DNA of 64,000 bases. Source: Actinomucor elegans (taxonomy: Eukaryota > Mucoromycota > Mucoromycetes > Mucorales > Mucoraceae). The stretch is taken from positions 186,001 through 250,000 of the forward strand of contig JAMSLZ010000004.1 of NCBI GenBank assembly GCA_026027325.1. The letters run 5' to 3'. The notes under the pieces were generated by a model. The model did not search any database, had not been told where the DNA came from, and worked only from the letters and a program-made list of their open reading frames with translations. The position numbers and the translations under genes were made by a program. Below, piece by piece: positions 47,468 through 58,805 of this stretch; position 1 is the first letter of the stretch, and each line of letters starts with the position of its first letter.

Positions 47468-47689
47468 CTCAATTATGTTATATTTAGGATGAACTCTGTG
47501 GAATTTGTTTGCCCTAGTTAGTACAAACCAAACACGATATTGGCATACTATCAGCAATCATCGACTGAACTTTTCTGACATAGCAATAGAAAGTAAAACT
47601 ACCTCCTAGCATTTATTTAGGTAAAGGTAAATAAGTTTTTATTATACAGTCCAAAAAACAACTGTTTCTGTGTAATGAATGATACTGTC

Positions 47690-48193
47690 TGTTGTATTCC
47701 ACCTACTATTTTGCATCGACATAATAGTAAGGAATCAACTGTTCATTTATGTCATACACGGACTCTATCTGATAACCCAATCAGATTAACGAGGCCTGCA
47801 TAAATACAAGCGATGTGTCATCCTTAGAACTATTAGCCAATAATCCTTACAAGAAACACGCGGCATCATACTATCGAGTAGTATCGAGTGTATCTCAAGA
47901 TAAGACCTGAACATCGAATAACGCGTGGGTTATACAATTACAACAATGCGTGGTTGAAAGGCTTATTAGTGGCTGCTGGGATTGGACTCCGTTGTACGGC
48001 CATGCGTGCTGATAGATATTGAATGCTACACTATTAAGCTCTGATGAAATGTATATAAAGAAGACTTGATTTTGAATTGTGAATAAAACATTAGAATAAC
48101 TTTTACTATCAGGATAGCTGATTCCATTTACTGTCTATTCTTTTATTATTATATTTTAAATTATATCCTTCGTCTTTAGCACCGGATATAACA
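47690..48193 (+). mobile_element. Solo LTR 2 (well preserved)
   Basis: 504 bp beginning TGTTGTATTCC and ending GGATATAACA, with short inverted ends TGTT..AACA. It is flanked by a perfect 5-bp target duplication, CTGTC, at 47685..47689 and 48194..48198. The 3' half has GTATATAAAGAAGAC (TATA-like). Since it has its own duplication and no internal region beside it, it is a solo LTR left by LTR-LTR recombination. It starts 323 bp upstream of the tRNA-Ser gene. Confidence 0.88.
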
Positions 48194-48336
48194 CTGTCTA
48201 ACCCATAACATAATAAGAAACCTTTACTAAATGTAGAATAAACAACTGATAATTCATACATACAGGCATAGTACTCTTCTTCTTTCTCAAACGTTTTATT
48301 TACAAATAGAAATTAAATGGTGCCTTGTATAGTATA

Positions 48337-49052
48337 TTACTCTAAGTTTTCGCCTTCATCGTCTTCATCCTCTTCTTCATCCTCTTCTGCTTCCTCCTCC
48401 TCCTCCTCCTCCTCATCTTCTGCAGATTTAACCTTCTTGTTATCAACAGACATAGCATCCTCGTCCTCATCGGCAGCAAGTGCTCGCTTTTGTCCTCTGG
48501 TGGATGATTCTTCCATTTGTGCATCATCTTCGCCTTCATCAATAGTCTTGGACTGATCCTTTTCCTTCTTTTTTTGTTTCTTTTCTACCATAATCTGTTG
48601 ATATGCTTTAAAATAGCGCGTTAGTTGCTCGTATTGTTACTTGTCATGTACCTACCTTCCAAGGATTCTTTTAATGCAGGAGCTAAATTGTCCAATTCCA
48701 CGATATCTAAAGCTTTAAATACGTCAACTGCACTAATTGTTTTATGATTGGCACCCTTGGCTACATCGTTAGCACTAATGCATACATATCATTAGTATAA
48801 TCTAGCAACTCGCATTGTTTCTAAAATAGATTTACACTGAAGATAGATAATTGATAAAGACGGTGGCTGCTTTGCTAACGGCTAATTTGGCATCTTTTTG
48901 TAATGCTGTTCCGGGTGGAAGCTATTGTTTCGGTAGTTTGATTAGTATTATAATAAATATAATTCAAATATAGTGATCATTACAGCTGTCTTCAGAACCC
49001 TAGTGACGTTAGCTTTTGGTAATTCGTTATCCTCAATAGTTGTGCTTGACAT
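48337..49052 (-). CDS. DPB4: DNA polymerase epsilon subunit Dpb4/POLE3 (histone-fold)
   Basis: Four exons, complement of 48984..49052, 48836..48921, 48656..48774 and 48337..48605, give 180 aa. Residues 10-90 form a histone fold: LPKANVTRVLKTALPPGTAL, VSKAATVFINYLSSVANDVA and HKTISAVDVFKALDIVEL. The NDVAK and KTISAVDV segments are typical of the Dpb4/CHRAC17 branch. This subunit pairs with Dpb3 in Pol epsilon and also in ISW2/CHRAC-type remodelers. The tail is basic (EKKQKKKEKDQSK), then very acidic (two Glu/Asp runs of 8-12). The Glu run is coded by a (TCC)n/GGA-type repeat near 48392 that may vary in length. Confidence 0.92.
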
Positions 49053-49725
49053 GTTTGAGTATGAACGCGTGTTTTGAACAAAAGAAAAAAAAAAAAAAAA
49101 AAAAAAGACAAATATGCGCGCTCGTGTACCCTCTATTCCATTAGTGGCGAACGTGACTGCGATTGCTGTTAATACCTATTCCTTCAAATCTTTGATCGTT
49201 TTATTTAGCTGCAGAAATATTAGTTTGAAGTTATAGTTTATGATTAAAAAGTGTGGTAAACATGTAAAGGTATTTTGTAGTATTTTTTCACCTTTTTATA
49301 TATGAAAAAGTGCGACTTGCAATCATCAAACTAAATGGTCTAAGGTAATATCTATTTACATAGTAATTTTAAATTTTGAGACTAAATACAATCTAAAATC
49401 TATACCAGTCGATGCACAATGAACTTCTACGCAACATTTGTTAGGTGATCCTGCACTTGTCTAAATTTTTCAATTATTACAAAATCGCATTAAAACAAAC
49501 CACTGATAAGTTTTATTACCTTCAAATCACAAATTTGCTTGCCGCTCTAGTTATTGAGACACAGACATCCAATAAAGGGTGATATAAATTCAAACCACCT
49601 CTTAGATCTGTTATTGAGCGCACATCTCCTGTACACCGGCATGAAAATCAACTATAAAAAAGAAATCATAACTGATCTTTTCTCACAGCAAGTATTCTGT
49701 GAAACACACTTTGAGAAAAATCAAT
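49053..49725. other. Intergenic, divergent DPB4 and MAAI promoters
   Basis: An A25 run lies just upstream of the DPB4 start (about 49081..49106). No gene or repeat found. Confidence 0.45.
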
Positions 49726-50545
49726 ATGAGCACTGAACAAAAGGTAATTGCAGAATTTAAACCATGCCATGTCCCAAAAGAAAATTAACAGTATTCTGCA
49801 AAGCCTATTCTCTATGGTTACTTTCGATCTTCTGCCTCATGGCGCGTACGAATTGCTTTGAACTGGAAAGGTATTGAGTACGAACAAAAGATAGTAAACC
49901 TCTTGACTGGAGAGAACGTAAGTAATGCACGCAAAATTCTTTCAGGTTCTTAACCGTTGTTTTATATAGAAAACTGAAGAGTATCGCAAGATCAATCCTA
50001 CACAAAAGGTACCTTCGTTTGTAACAAAGGATGGCGAACTTCTTTCTCAAAGCCAAGCTATCCTTGAGTATTTAGAAGAGGCTTATCCTGGTAAGTATTT
50101 TAGATAATTTACGCGTCATGATTACTCAAGGCCATTATTAGAGCGCCCTATGCTTCCCAAGTGTGCTGTTCAAAGAGCTCTCGTTCGTGAAATCTGTCAG
50201 ATCATTGCTTGTGATATTCACCCTCTTCAAAATTTGGGTGTTCTTGCTCGTATCAGTGATGATAAGACCAAACAGGAAGAATGGGCTAGAACCGTGATCG
50301 AACTTGGTTTCAGAGGTTTGGAAGTTAGATTACAAGCTGTTTCGGGCACTTATTGTGTTGGAGACACAATTACTATGGCTGATATATTTTTGTCTGCGAT
50401 GATTGGTAATGCCAATCGTTGGAAGGTGGATATGAGCGAGTTCCCTCTCATTACGCGTATCAATAACACGCTAATGACTTTACCTGAATTCATTGCCGCT
50501 GTTCCTTGGAAACAACCTGATTGTCCTGAAGAATTAAGAAAATAA
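49726..50545 (+). CDS. Maleylacetoacetate isomerase (zeta-class glutathione transferase)
   Basis: Four exons, 49726..49743, 49792..49917, 49970..50090 and 50142..50545, give 222 aa. It converts maleylacetoacetate to fumarylacetoacetate in Phe/Tyr breakdown, using glutathione. The N-terminal thioredoxin-like half has [31 protein letters not shown] and [14 protein letters not shown]. The C-terminal helical half has [20 protein letters not shown] and [18 protein letters not shown]. In zeta GSTs the active-site loop is Ser-Ser-Cys-Ser; here it is Ser-Ser-Ala-Ser (Ala21). The catalytic Ser is kept, the neighbouring Cys is not. Otherwise intact and of family length. First coding exon is only 18 nt. 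Confidence 0.93.
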
Positions 50546-51143
50546 ACTGATATAGTCAATTATGCTACAGTCCATCAAAGAGAGTTTTAACAAAGGCTTA
50601 AAATAGTTTCAAATTAACTTTCAACGTCAAACATCTACTAATACTCAAAATACCTTTTAACCTAGTTAAAGTAGAATTAGAGTGTACATTGAATAGCGTA
50701 GGTATGATTTAGTACAGTAATACTGGGCGTTTGAGAAACTATATTCTTTCAAATATATCAAATGTATAATATTTAAAAGCCATGCCTCGTGAGGTACATT
50801 TTTACACCCTCGGTCTTGGAAAACGAGGTCCAAACAATATATCTTAAAATTTCCCCAAAAATCCATTTCATCTCCACATTTCTCGATTGATCTCGATTAA
50901 ATGTCGCATCTGATTAGTATGACATATCCGGGATGAGCGACTATATCTACTAGTGCCCAATTTTTATATATATGAATGATTGTCAGTATAACAGTGAAAC
51001 AATTCACACATAAATAGGCACACATTGTTTGCTTGGACTGGCCCCAAACCAGCTTATCCGGCCCATCCGTACCAATTTTTATTCTAGAACCTTTTCTGTT
51101 TCGTCTTCTCTTTTTATACTATATATCGAACTATACCTTTACA
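50546..51143. other. Intergenic with one repeat copy
   Basis: Contains the dispersed repeat at about 50877..50970. The right 130 bp is GC-richer (CTGGCCCCAAACCAGC) and probably the promoter of the WBP2-like gene. Confidence 0.5.
50877..50970 (+). repeat. Dispersed intergenic repeat copy 9
   Basis: CGATTGATCTCGATTAAATG, then TCGCATCTGATTAGTATGAC, then GGGATGAGCGACTATATCTA. Confidence 0.6.
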
Positions 51144-51973
51144 ATGAGTATTAATTGGGTCATGTTAACACAGGACGGTGCTACACCTATACCTTTACCA
51201 CAAGAGAAGATGTTCTTCACTCAACCCAGTGTTAAAATGATTCTAGATTGCAATGAAGTGTAAGGTATTTCAGTCAGTATCTCGGCCCTTGTATCGCTGA
51301 TAAATCGTTTTCTTTTATGTAGGGAAGGAGGATATCCTGGAAATTCAGAGTAAGTACCTATTCTACTATAAGCTTATGCGCATAGCATTAAGCCTTGTCA
51401 TAGAGGCTATTACGAGATAAATAAAGGCACAGTGATTCTATCAAACCAAAGAGTAAGTACACAATAGACATCATGTGAAAGAGTAATAGAGGCTGATCAG
51501 TCACTCTATTAGATAATGTACTTGGCAGAACCACCTACACCTCATTTTAAAAACTTGAATGTTCCTGTTTTAAACTTTAAGAGTTGGAAATTGGAGCAAC
51601 CTTGGTTTGGAGCAAACTATGTGTCTGGTATTGTCATTCCTGTAAGTATCATAGTCGTATTATAAGAAATGCATATTCATGAGAATGGTGAATAGGTACC
51701 AGGTGGAGGATTGACAAAGAACAGTAAGCTAAAGCTCACATTTACAGAAGGAGGTACATTGTATAAATTGCAACAAGTATACTAGTTTTCTAACTATATA
51801 CTGTAGGTGCTATTGAATTTACAAATATATTGCGAAGCCTGCTCGAAAGAATCGGTGAATCAAACGAAATACCACGAGAGTATGAAGCTTTGCCAGCATA
51901 TGAAGGTAGTAGCGATGGTAATCAACCTCCTCCTCCAGCACATGATGATTTACCTCCGCAATACTCTGCTTAA
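51144..51973 (+). CDS. WBP2-like GRAM-domain protein with PPxY motif
   Basis: Six exons, 51144..51259, 51323..51349, 51404..51452, 51513..51641, 51696..51753 and 51807..51973, give 181 aa. The GRAM/PH-like domain covers about residues 20-135: INKGTVILSNQRIMYLAEPP, LEQPWFGANYVSGIVIPVPG, then KLKLTFTEGGAIEFTNIL. QPVFGANY and KLTFxxGGAIEF are the WBP2 hallmarks. The C-terminus is Pro-rich and ends with DLPPQYSA, holding one PPxY motif for WW-domain partners (for example Nedd4/Rsp5-type ligases). Human WBP2 has several PPxY motifs; here only one. Several exons are short (27 and 49 nt). Function in fungi is unknown, but a role linking membranes to Rsp5-like ligases is plausible. Confidence 0.85.
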
Positions 51974-52226
51974 CGTTGTATTCAATTTACATCATTCCAT
52001 ATCTTTGAAGCTTTTCCCACAATAAAGGAGCAATTTGTTTATTCCTTCAAGAACTTGCTATGGCTTTATTAGTGAATTGTTAGGTGATTTATTAGCATAA
52101 TCAACTTCTTGTATCATGCATTGGCCGATTGGGCAATTTTTTTTCGGCATAAACGGGAAAAATCGCAACATTACTATATACGCCAATAATGTTGAACGTT
52201 TATCCATGCCATATATGAACTGTACT

Positions 52227-52454
52227 TTACTCGTTTGTCTCTAATGATATTTCTACAAGTGCCTCAGAACAGTCTTGATAACCACTGACGTCTAATCCTT
52301 CTTTATGATGGTACATGGGTGCGTTAGGTACCGAATATTGAGAAATGGTGTCTATGACGCTTTCAATTAAATCCTTGATATGCGGAGAACAAGTGAAAAA
52401 TATGCTTGTAATACCAGTCATATAGCTTGTTTTGTTTGAAGTCAAAAGATGCAT
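52227..52454 (-). CDS. Small hypothetical ORF (75 aa)
   Basis: Single-exon ORF: MHLLTSNKTSYMTGITSIFF, then CSPHIKDLIESVIDTISQYS, then MYHHKEGLDVSGYQDCSEAL. The composition is balanced, with no low complexity, and looks protein-like. I do not recognise it. It lies tail to tail with the WBP2-like gene. It may be the only exon of a small gene or the last exon of a longer one. Confidence 0.35.
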   Translation of the reverse strand: MHLLTSNKTSYMTGITSIFFTCSPHIKDLIESVIDTISQYSVPNAPMYHHKEGLDVSGYQDCSEALVEISLETNE

Positions 52455-53089
52455 ATTATGAACGCCATCAAAAATATATAATTTTTATCTTTTACAGAGT
52501 TGTTTTTCACTTTATTCTCTTCCGAATTTATATACTTCAAAAAAAAAAAACTGTGCATTTCAACTTAATACCATTGTTCCTTAAAAATCTAGATACTGAT
52601 TTTTAAGCAGATATATCCTATCTGAGTCCAAAGTTTCTTCCCGGTTTCATTGGTAGCGGACAATGAAATGATGTCATCATCATCATCATGAGTCTCCTCG
52701 ACGGATTATAAAAATCAGCCCAGATATAAAACAAACAAACAAACACACATACGCGCATATATATATGAATGTTACAAAGTTTGTTGAACGAATTACAGCC
52801 TTTTCAACTGATTGGTTTGTAAAGCTGCAGAGTTATTTAACAAGCACAGCACAACTCCGATGATTTGGTGTATTCTCTTCTTAGATCAGTAATTTCCCAT
52901 TTAACTTTCTTCTGAAACCTACATAATCCGACAGAGAATTAAATTATATTAATATCGCAAATCGTTAGTTTGTACCCATTGTTTTTTTATATCCAAATTC
53001 CAATTCTTAGTTAGACAGAATGCCGTCTTCGGAGTACCAAATTGTTTTAAAAATGACGGCTTAGAAACTTAGCAAGACGCATTATTCAG

Positions 53090-53185
53090 CACGAGATTTG
53101 ACTGATCTCGGCCAAATGTCGCATTAGATTAATAGTCCATGCTCAGAATGAGTTTCTGCATTTGATAACGACGCCTGATTTATTT
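53090..53185 (+). repeat. Dispersed intergenic repeat copy 10
   Basis: The best preserved copy: GACTGATCTCGGCCAAATGT, CGCATTAGATTAATAGTCCA, TGCTCAGAATGAGTTTCTGC, then ATTTGATAACG. Confidence 0.7.
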
Positions 53186-53885
53186 TAATATATATTTGAA
53201 TGACATGCTTGCATTGGTTTCATTATGATCTTCCGCTTACCATGGGCAACTAGCTTGAGCCTATAGGTTGACTGATTTTGGAGGAAAGCTTTACAAAACA
53301 CATCAGTTTCAAAAACCGTAGGCTATGGATGATGAATAGTATTAAGCTGTGAACCAATTGATAACCAGGGCCAAGCTGTGACACTTCCCAAAAGAATCAG
53401 TTCACGTTTTCCCCCACATTGGGGTTCTGAAGGTATAGATTGCTCTGTGATGAACTTACTGTCCTTGGAACTAGTATTAGTGGTATTAGTAGAAGCACCA
53501 CTTTCAATTATTGCATGATAGTGTCAGGGTCTGGACGGAATCAACGAAATGTCAATGTTAAATATTTGGGTGTACAGAAAGAAGCGATAGTTGGGTACTT
53601 TAACAAAAAAAGGTCAATGCCCGAAGATTTTACCCACCATCACGAACCAGGGCCCAGATCTCACAATAAACTATCATACAAAGCCTTCTTTTGACCTTTG
53701 GATACCAAAGTTTAGTTTGCCTTATTTGAAAAAGAGCACGACACTTTACAAGAAACCTTTCTAATATTATAAATAGGAAAGCACGCTTGTAACACCAGGT
53801 CAATATGACTCTTTCTATCTAATGGAACAAATCTCGATACACAGTATTAGCCACAGAATGAAAGACGATATACCACAAGCTTGTA

Positions 53886-53888
<3 letters not shown>

Positions 53889-53922
<34 letters not shown>

Positions 53923-53931
53923 TTATTCATA
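53889..53931. repeat. (TTA)n microsatellite
   Basis: About fourteen uninterrupted TTA/ATT triplets. Confidence 0.9.
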
Positions 53932-54127
53932 CGTTCTATTGCTTGGTAATTTGCCGCTATTGATTTGCCACCAACTTAGTCATGAGCCCCCTCTTTTTTT
54001 TTTTAAAAAAAAGGGTGGTGACCTACTCCATCCCTATAAACCAGTTATGCTCTGCAAATACAGTTTATTATTAAAAGTAGCCCAGCACTTGTAATAAACA
54101 GAAGTAGAATATGTACAAAAAAAGATA

Positions 54128-55098
54128 TTAACCAAAGGTAGATACAATATGTGCCAACTGAAGTAGACTGCCTGAAGAAGGCGATTTCCTATCACCATCC
54201 TCGTCCATAGGATCCTCGTCTTTGGGGTCATCTTTAGGAGATGAAGGATAATTCCCACTGCTCTGATTTGGTGCTACGTTAGACAGTTCTTCCTCTTGTT
54301 GTTGTGCGGGATGGAGTAATGTATACGGGAAACTCGAGTTTTGTGGTCTTGTAAAAGTCAAGGGACGATGTTGGTAAAACAGGGTTTCTTTTGGTGTAGA
54401 TGGCTTATCATCTATTATATGTTGAATAGAAGGTAATGAAGTTGAAGAAGAATGTGATAAAGTAGGCGATGGAGTGCTTTCATGTGGTTTTATCAAAGGT
54501 GATCTTGCAGTAGAAGACAGTGGTAATGGAAAATTGAATCTAACTGGTGTATGTCTATCAGTAGTTCTTAATGATTGATGGTAATTGGAGAGATGTTGGT
54601 CAATAGTCAGCGGTGGCTCAACTCTTACAGGGTCAGATCGAATACGGTGATGAGCATGAAGACGCGGTCTGGGTCTTGCTTCTTCTGCTACACCTCGCTT
54701 TTGAGATCTTCTAGATTTTGGTGACATATGAGTTCTATAATGCTGCATCATATTATCTTGACGTGAAAATCGAGATTGACATCCGGGAAACAGGCAAGGA
54801 AAGTTCTTTTCGCCTGTATGAATCCTGTTATGTCTAGCAAGGTGGCCACTAAGAAGTATAGTGTCAATTTCCGCTCTTTTATTTGGCGATTAATAATTTA
54901 CCTTGTAGTAAAACTTTTGTTACATCCAGGTTCTATACAGTGATATTTTCTTTTTGATTGTTGCGCATCTTGCTGCCATTCTTCAGTAGAAGAAAACGAT
55001 GTAGGCGAAGTAGTAGTGCTCGGTTCATCATTTGTATTCAGTAGACTCACTTGTCTTCCAGAGGCATTCTTGACTGATAATAGACCTTCGCTCATCAC
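54128..55098 (-). CDS. C2H2 zinc-finger transcription factor, Nrg1-like
   Basis: Two exons, complement(54902..55098) and complement(54128..54848), give 305 aa (a second ATG is the next codon). Two adjacent C2H2 fingers span about residues 52-106. Finger one is YHCIEPGCNKSFTTSGHLAR plus HNRIH; the intron falls inside it. After the linker TGEKN comes finger two, FPCLFPGCQSRFSRQDNMMQ plus HYRTH. The TTSGHLARHNRIHTGEKN and HYRTH pattern is that of yeast Nrg1/Nrg2 repressors, which bind CCCT-like sites and act in glucose and alkaline-pH responses. The rest is Ser/Pro-rich and disordered, with an acidic stretch (DDPKDEDPMDEDGD) near the C-terminus. Target genes are inferred only from the fingers. 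Confidence 0.88.
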
Positions 55099-58000
55099 GA
55101 TAAGTAGATATAGAAAAAGATAAAATGAGAAGAAAAAGAAAAAGAAAAGTAGGTTTCAGAAAAGATCAAATGAGGTTTTACGCAGCCTGCCTGTGACTAA
55201 CTTCTAATTTCAAGTATCTATGCGTGAATTTAAACAGTTTCTTGCTCATCTTGAGACGGGAAACCAATTTAATTTCGAATGTCCTTGCAGTAAAATGGTG
55301 CTGAGATAGTCCTTTTACGCAGATAGCATATCCTACACTATCTAAGCTCTTCATCAAACTTCTGTTACAATCTATCGAGTACCCTATTTTTTTTTATTTT
55401 TTATTTTTTTCATTCTTAACTGTATTTGACTAAAGCTACTCGCTTTAACATCTAGACCAAGTCTATTTTAATCCAAATCTCATGTACTTGATGTCTAAAT
55501 CTGCAGTGTATAACCTAATGAAACCCCGTCCTCCGCGGATTTCACAGAGACCCTTAGCCTTAAAGGGTACCCAGCTCAAAGATCATGTCTGACAAGGGTT
55601 CTCTTGTATCCAACACGTTATCTAATACATTTCATCGCCATAACCTTCAAAAAAAAAAAAACCAATGAAAAAAAAATACTTTATCATTATTATTTTTCTT
55701 ATCCGCGGAAACGAATCTAAGACATTACCAAATATTCCCCGCTTGGTGTCTTGAAAACAAAGTTTAGCGTAGTGGACCCTTAACCTCTATTTGTAGTTCA
55801 TATAGCTGTCTTGAAGGGTGATCCCTTGAATTGATTAGGAAATCAAGTTTACTGCAAAAACAGGTTTTGACATAGATCACTTTTTATTTATTTATTTTTA
55901 TTTTTATTTTTTACTTTGCTGCTTACTCATTATCTTGTAACATTTTGACTTGGAAGTCTGACTAAAGGAACCAATAGTAAGCTAGATCTACGATGTTTAA
56001 GAACGCGGGCTTTGTTTGTTGTATTTTGACTTTAGAGTTTCCAAACAATGGCACAAATCCAGTTTTTGTCAAATCCTAAGTGCAAAGTTACTTAATAGCG
56101 TATGAAGCTTTAGTACGCCAAAAAAGCCTAAGAATCGTAAAATCAATGCTATATGAATAACGAAACGAGCTATCGTTATAATTTTCGGGAAATAGCAATA
56201 GAAAAATTTGCTCTCTTTAATGAGATGACTTTGCAACTCTTTACCAACCTACGAAGATGCTGGATCATGATATCGCTTTTCAAGAATAGCAGTTATATTA
56301 GACAGTGAAAGTTAAACCAACATGTATGGAGCCCTTGACTGGACCAATGAATGATAAAATCTCGTATAGCGCAACAGCCCCCTGAAATAAGTTCTTGATG
56401 TTTAACAAATAGATAGAAAAAAATACGCTCTTTTTAATGAGTATACGTTTATAATTATATGTCTATCAGAAATATGCTAAACAATTATCAAGAGTATTAT
56501 GCTTTTTCTCTATAGAGCAACGTTATTATGTTCACTTTTGCACCAAAACTACAGAATTCAATATATAGTTATGATTTCCACAATTTCAAGTAATAATATA
56601 AAGCTCAAAGACGTACTCTTTGCCTTTTATTATACAATCCTCGAAACATAAAATTCTGATCGATAGGCCAATTTTTTAAATTAACAAATAAGTCATTTTT
56701 ATTGGATAACGAATGTTAAAGAATATTGCCTATCAAACATCTTGACATTGTAAAACCTTACGTCAATAGAAATACTCTCTTACTTTATGAAAGATATGTA
56801 CTCTTTCTGATAAAAGTATTTCTATAATTGTAAGTTTATTCAAAAGGATGCCAACTAACTCCAATACAATTATGCTTTTATTTTTTATTTTTTATTTTAT
56901 TTTTCTGCTTCTTTATCAATATTGCACTAAATAATGAGGGGCATAATTTTGCAATCATTTGATTTCTTCAATTTCCACAAGTAGAGTTTTATTATTAAGT
57001 CATTTTTTTCTAACCAATAGATCCCTTGTTTTTTATTGGGTATCGAAAAATCAAATCAAATGTTCTTCTTGATGACCTCGACCAAAACCATCAAATCATC
57101 TGCCTTTTGTTTCCTCAGCGTCACACCAATAAAAGTTACTCTGCATCTAACTGGTCTAAATTGGCAACTCCGCGCGGAGAAAACAGAAAGCCTTGAAAGT
57201 TTCCATTACAGTAAAATCACAAATCATAACTTTCCAATTTTCCGGCAATTCTGAGTTTTAAATTTAGTGCTTGGCTTTGATAGGCCAAGGAAATCTCCTA
57301 TTAATTATTCAGTGTGACAACTTAAGGATATTGATACAACCAGAGGTTTACTTTTTTTTTTAAATCACAAAAATCAATACAGCGAAATAAAAAGCGAGCA
57401 TGTGGTCTTCAAATTCGGGAATTATACATAATAAAATGCGTTAGCTTTAATGAATAAAGCATAGAACCATTTGCTATATATTGGACAGGAACTACCGAAC
57501 TCCAAACTACGATATTTTTACTGAACTTTATACGAAATCTGCGTCATTTGGAAGAACATTTCATTTGCTGCCAACTTTACTGATTACAAACATAGGTTTT
57601 CACTCGTCACTTCTTATACTATAGTTTTAGTTTTTTGACCTAAAAACTTCAGCCGAATGAATGTATAAAATTCACGGCTTGGAAAATTAGTAGTTACATC
57701 GTTTAATAGATGCGATCTCGACCGATCTTGGACCAAATGCTGCATTAGATTAGTATTCCTTGTTTAGAATGAGATGTTTCATCTAATAAAACTCAATATC
57801 TACTCCAATATCTTTGCTGAATTGATGCCCTGAAGGCGACTGTGGATCTATACCCTTTTATTAACCAAAGATGGCAGGCTTTTTTTTTCTCCGGCGCTTC
57901 AATCGAGCTTTCTCGGCTTTAATACAGTAAGTATGATTACGTAGTAATATGCATTACTTTAGAGTTAATAATATCGGCTAGGAATAAGTGATTTTCGTCA

Positions 58001-58805
58001 AACAATCACATTATGAGACTATTGCGGGTATTTTCGCTAGTTAGGTTCGAAGAGACAGTACCACAGGTGGGCTATATTTGTTTCAGCGCACAGTCCAATT
58101 ACTTCTATGAGTTGCTCAGTTTCACCACTATACAAATATTATGTAGACGCCTATAATAGATCTACACATAATAGGCGAGGCTCAGTCGCTGGTCTGTAAT
58201 AGTTTGAATGATTGAATTATATCTGAAAGCGAGCTTTTGCAAATCACAGGTGGTCTCAGTTAAATACTAGTTTGAGTCAAAAACTTTCCAAGGAAATCCG
58301 AAGCATTCCCCAGATAAACACATGGTAGCGTTCTATTCCGTCGTACTACTGTGTTTCTATTAGTAACTCGAGCCTAAGAAGATACAGAATGAGGATAATA
58401 GGCCACGATTCAGCCGCTGCCTTTTGATTGGATCAATCTCTCAGTCTAGATGGTACCTTAATCTGGCCTTCATAGCGTCATTGACTTCATAGCGTCATTG
58501 CTTTTTTTTGCTTTACTTGTCAAGGCAAAGTATACAGTTCAACCAAATAATTCTATTCTGATTGACCCAAAACAAGTCGATAGAAACATATCAACACCTA
58601 GTTTCAGGATCAATTTTTCGAAACATTGATAAGAAAACTAAGCTAAAACTGAAACCAGTCACTGTCCTGGACCAAGGAAAGCTTCAGACTTTGAGTTTCC
58701 GACCTTTTTTTTTTTTTTTTTTTTTTTCGATATCTTTACGGGGTGGCCCTGTTTGTTTAAAATTCTCTCTCTTTAACCCACCCTTCTCACTTTTTCAAGA
58801 TAAAG
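55099..58805. other. 3.7-kb gene-free interval
   Basis: No supported gene. From about 56195 to 57010 there are degenerate repeated segments, such as CAATAGAAA..CTCTCTTTAATGAGAT three times and TTTCCACAA..AAGTCATTTTTATTGG twice. A copy of the dispersed repeat lies at 57705..57795. The right end holds a T23 run (about 58707) and a CT-rich leader, the promoter of the phosphate carrier. Confidence 0.5.
57705..57795 (+). repeat. Dispersed intergenic repeat copy 11
   Basis: GCGATCTCGACCGATCTTGG, ACCAAATGCTGCATTAGATT, AGTATTCCTTGTTTAGAATG, then AGATGTTTCATCTAATAAAA. Confidence 0.65.

Larger units (their letters stand above)
52455..54127. other. Intergenic with a repeat copy and microsatellite
   Basis: Contains the dispersed repeat at about 53090..53185, a CAT repeat near 52675, a (TTA)n microsatellite at about 53889..53931, and a T13/A8 palindrome near 53995. 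An 84-codon ORF at 53440 has no support. Confidence 0.5.

Noticed and set aside
53440..53694. 84-codon ORF with a DNA-binding-like look
   Set aside because: No family match and poor coding character in a repeat-containing interval.
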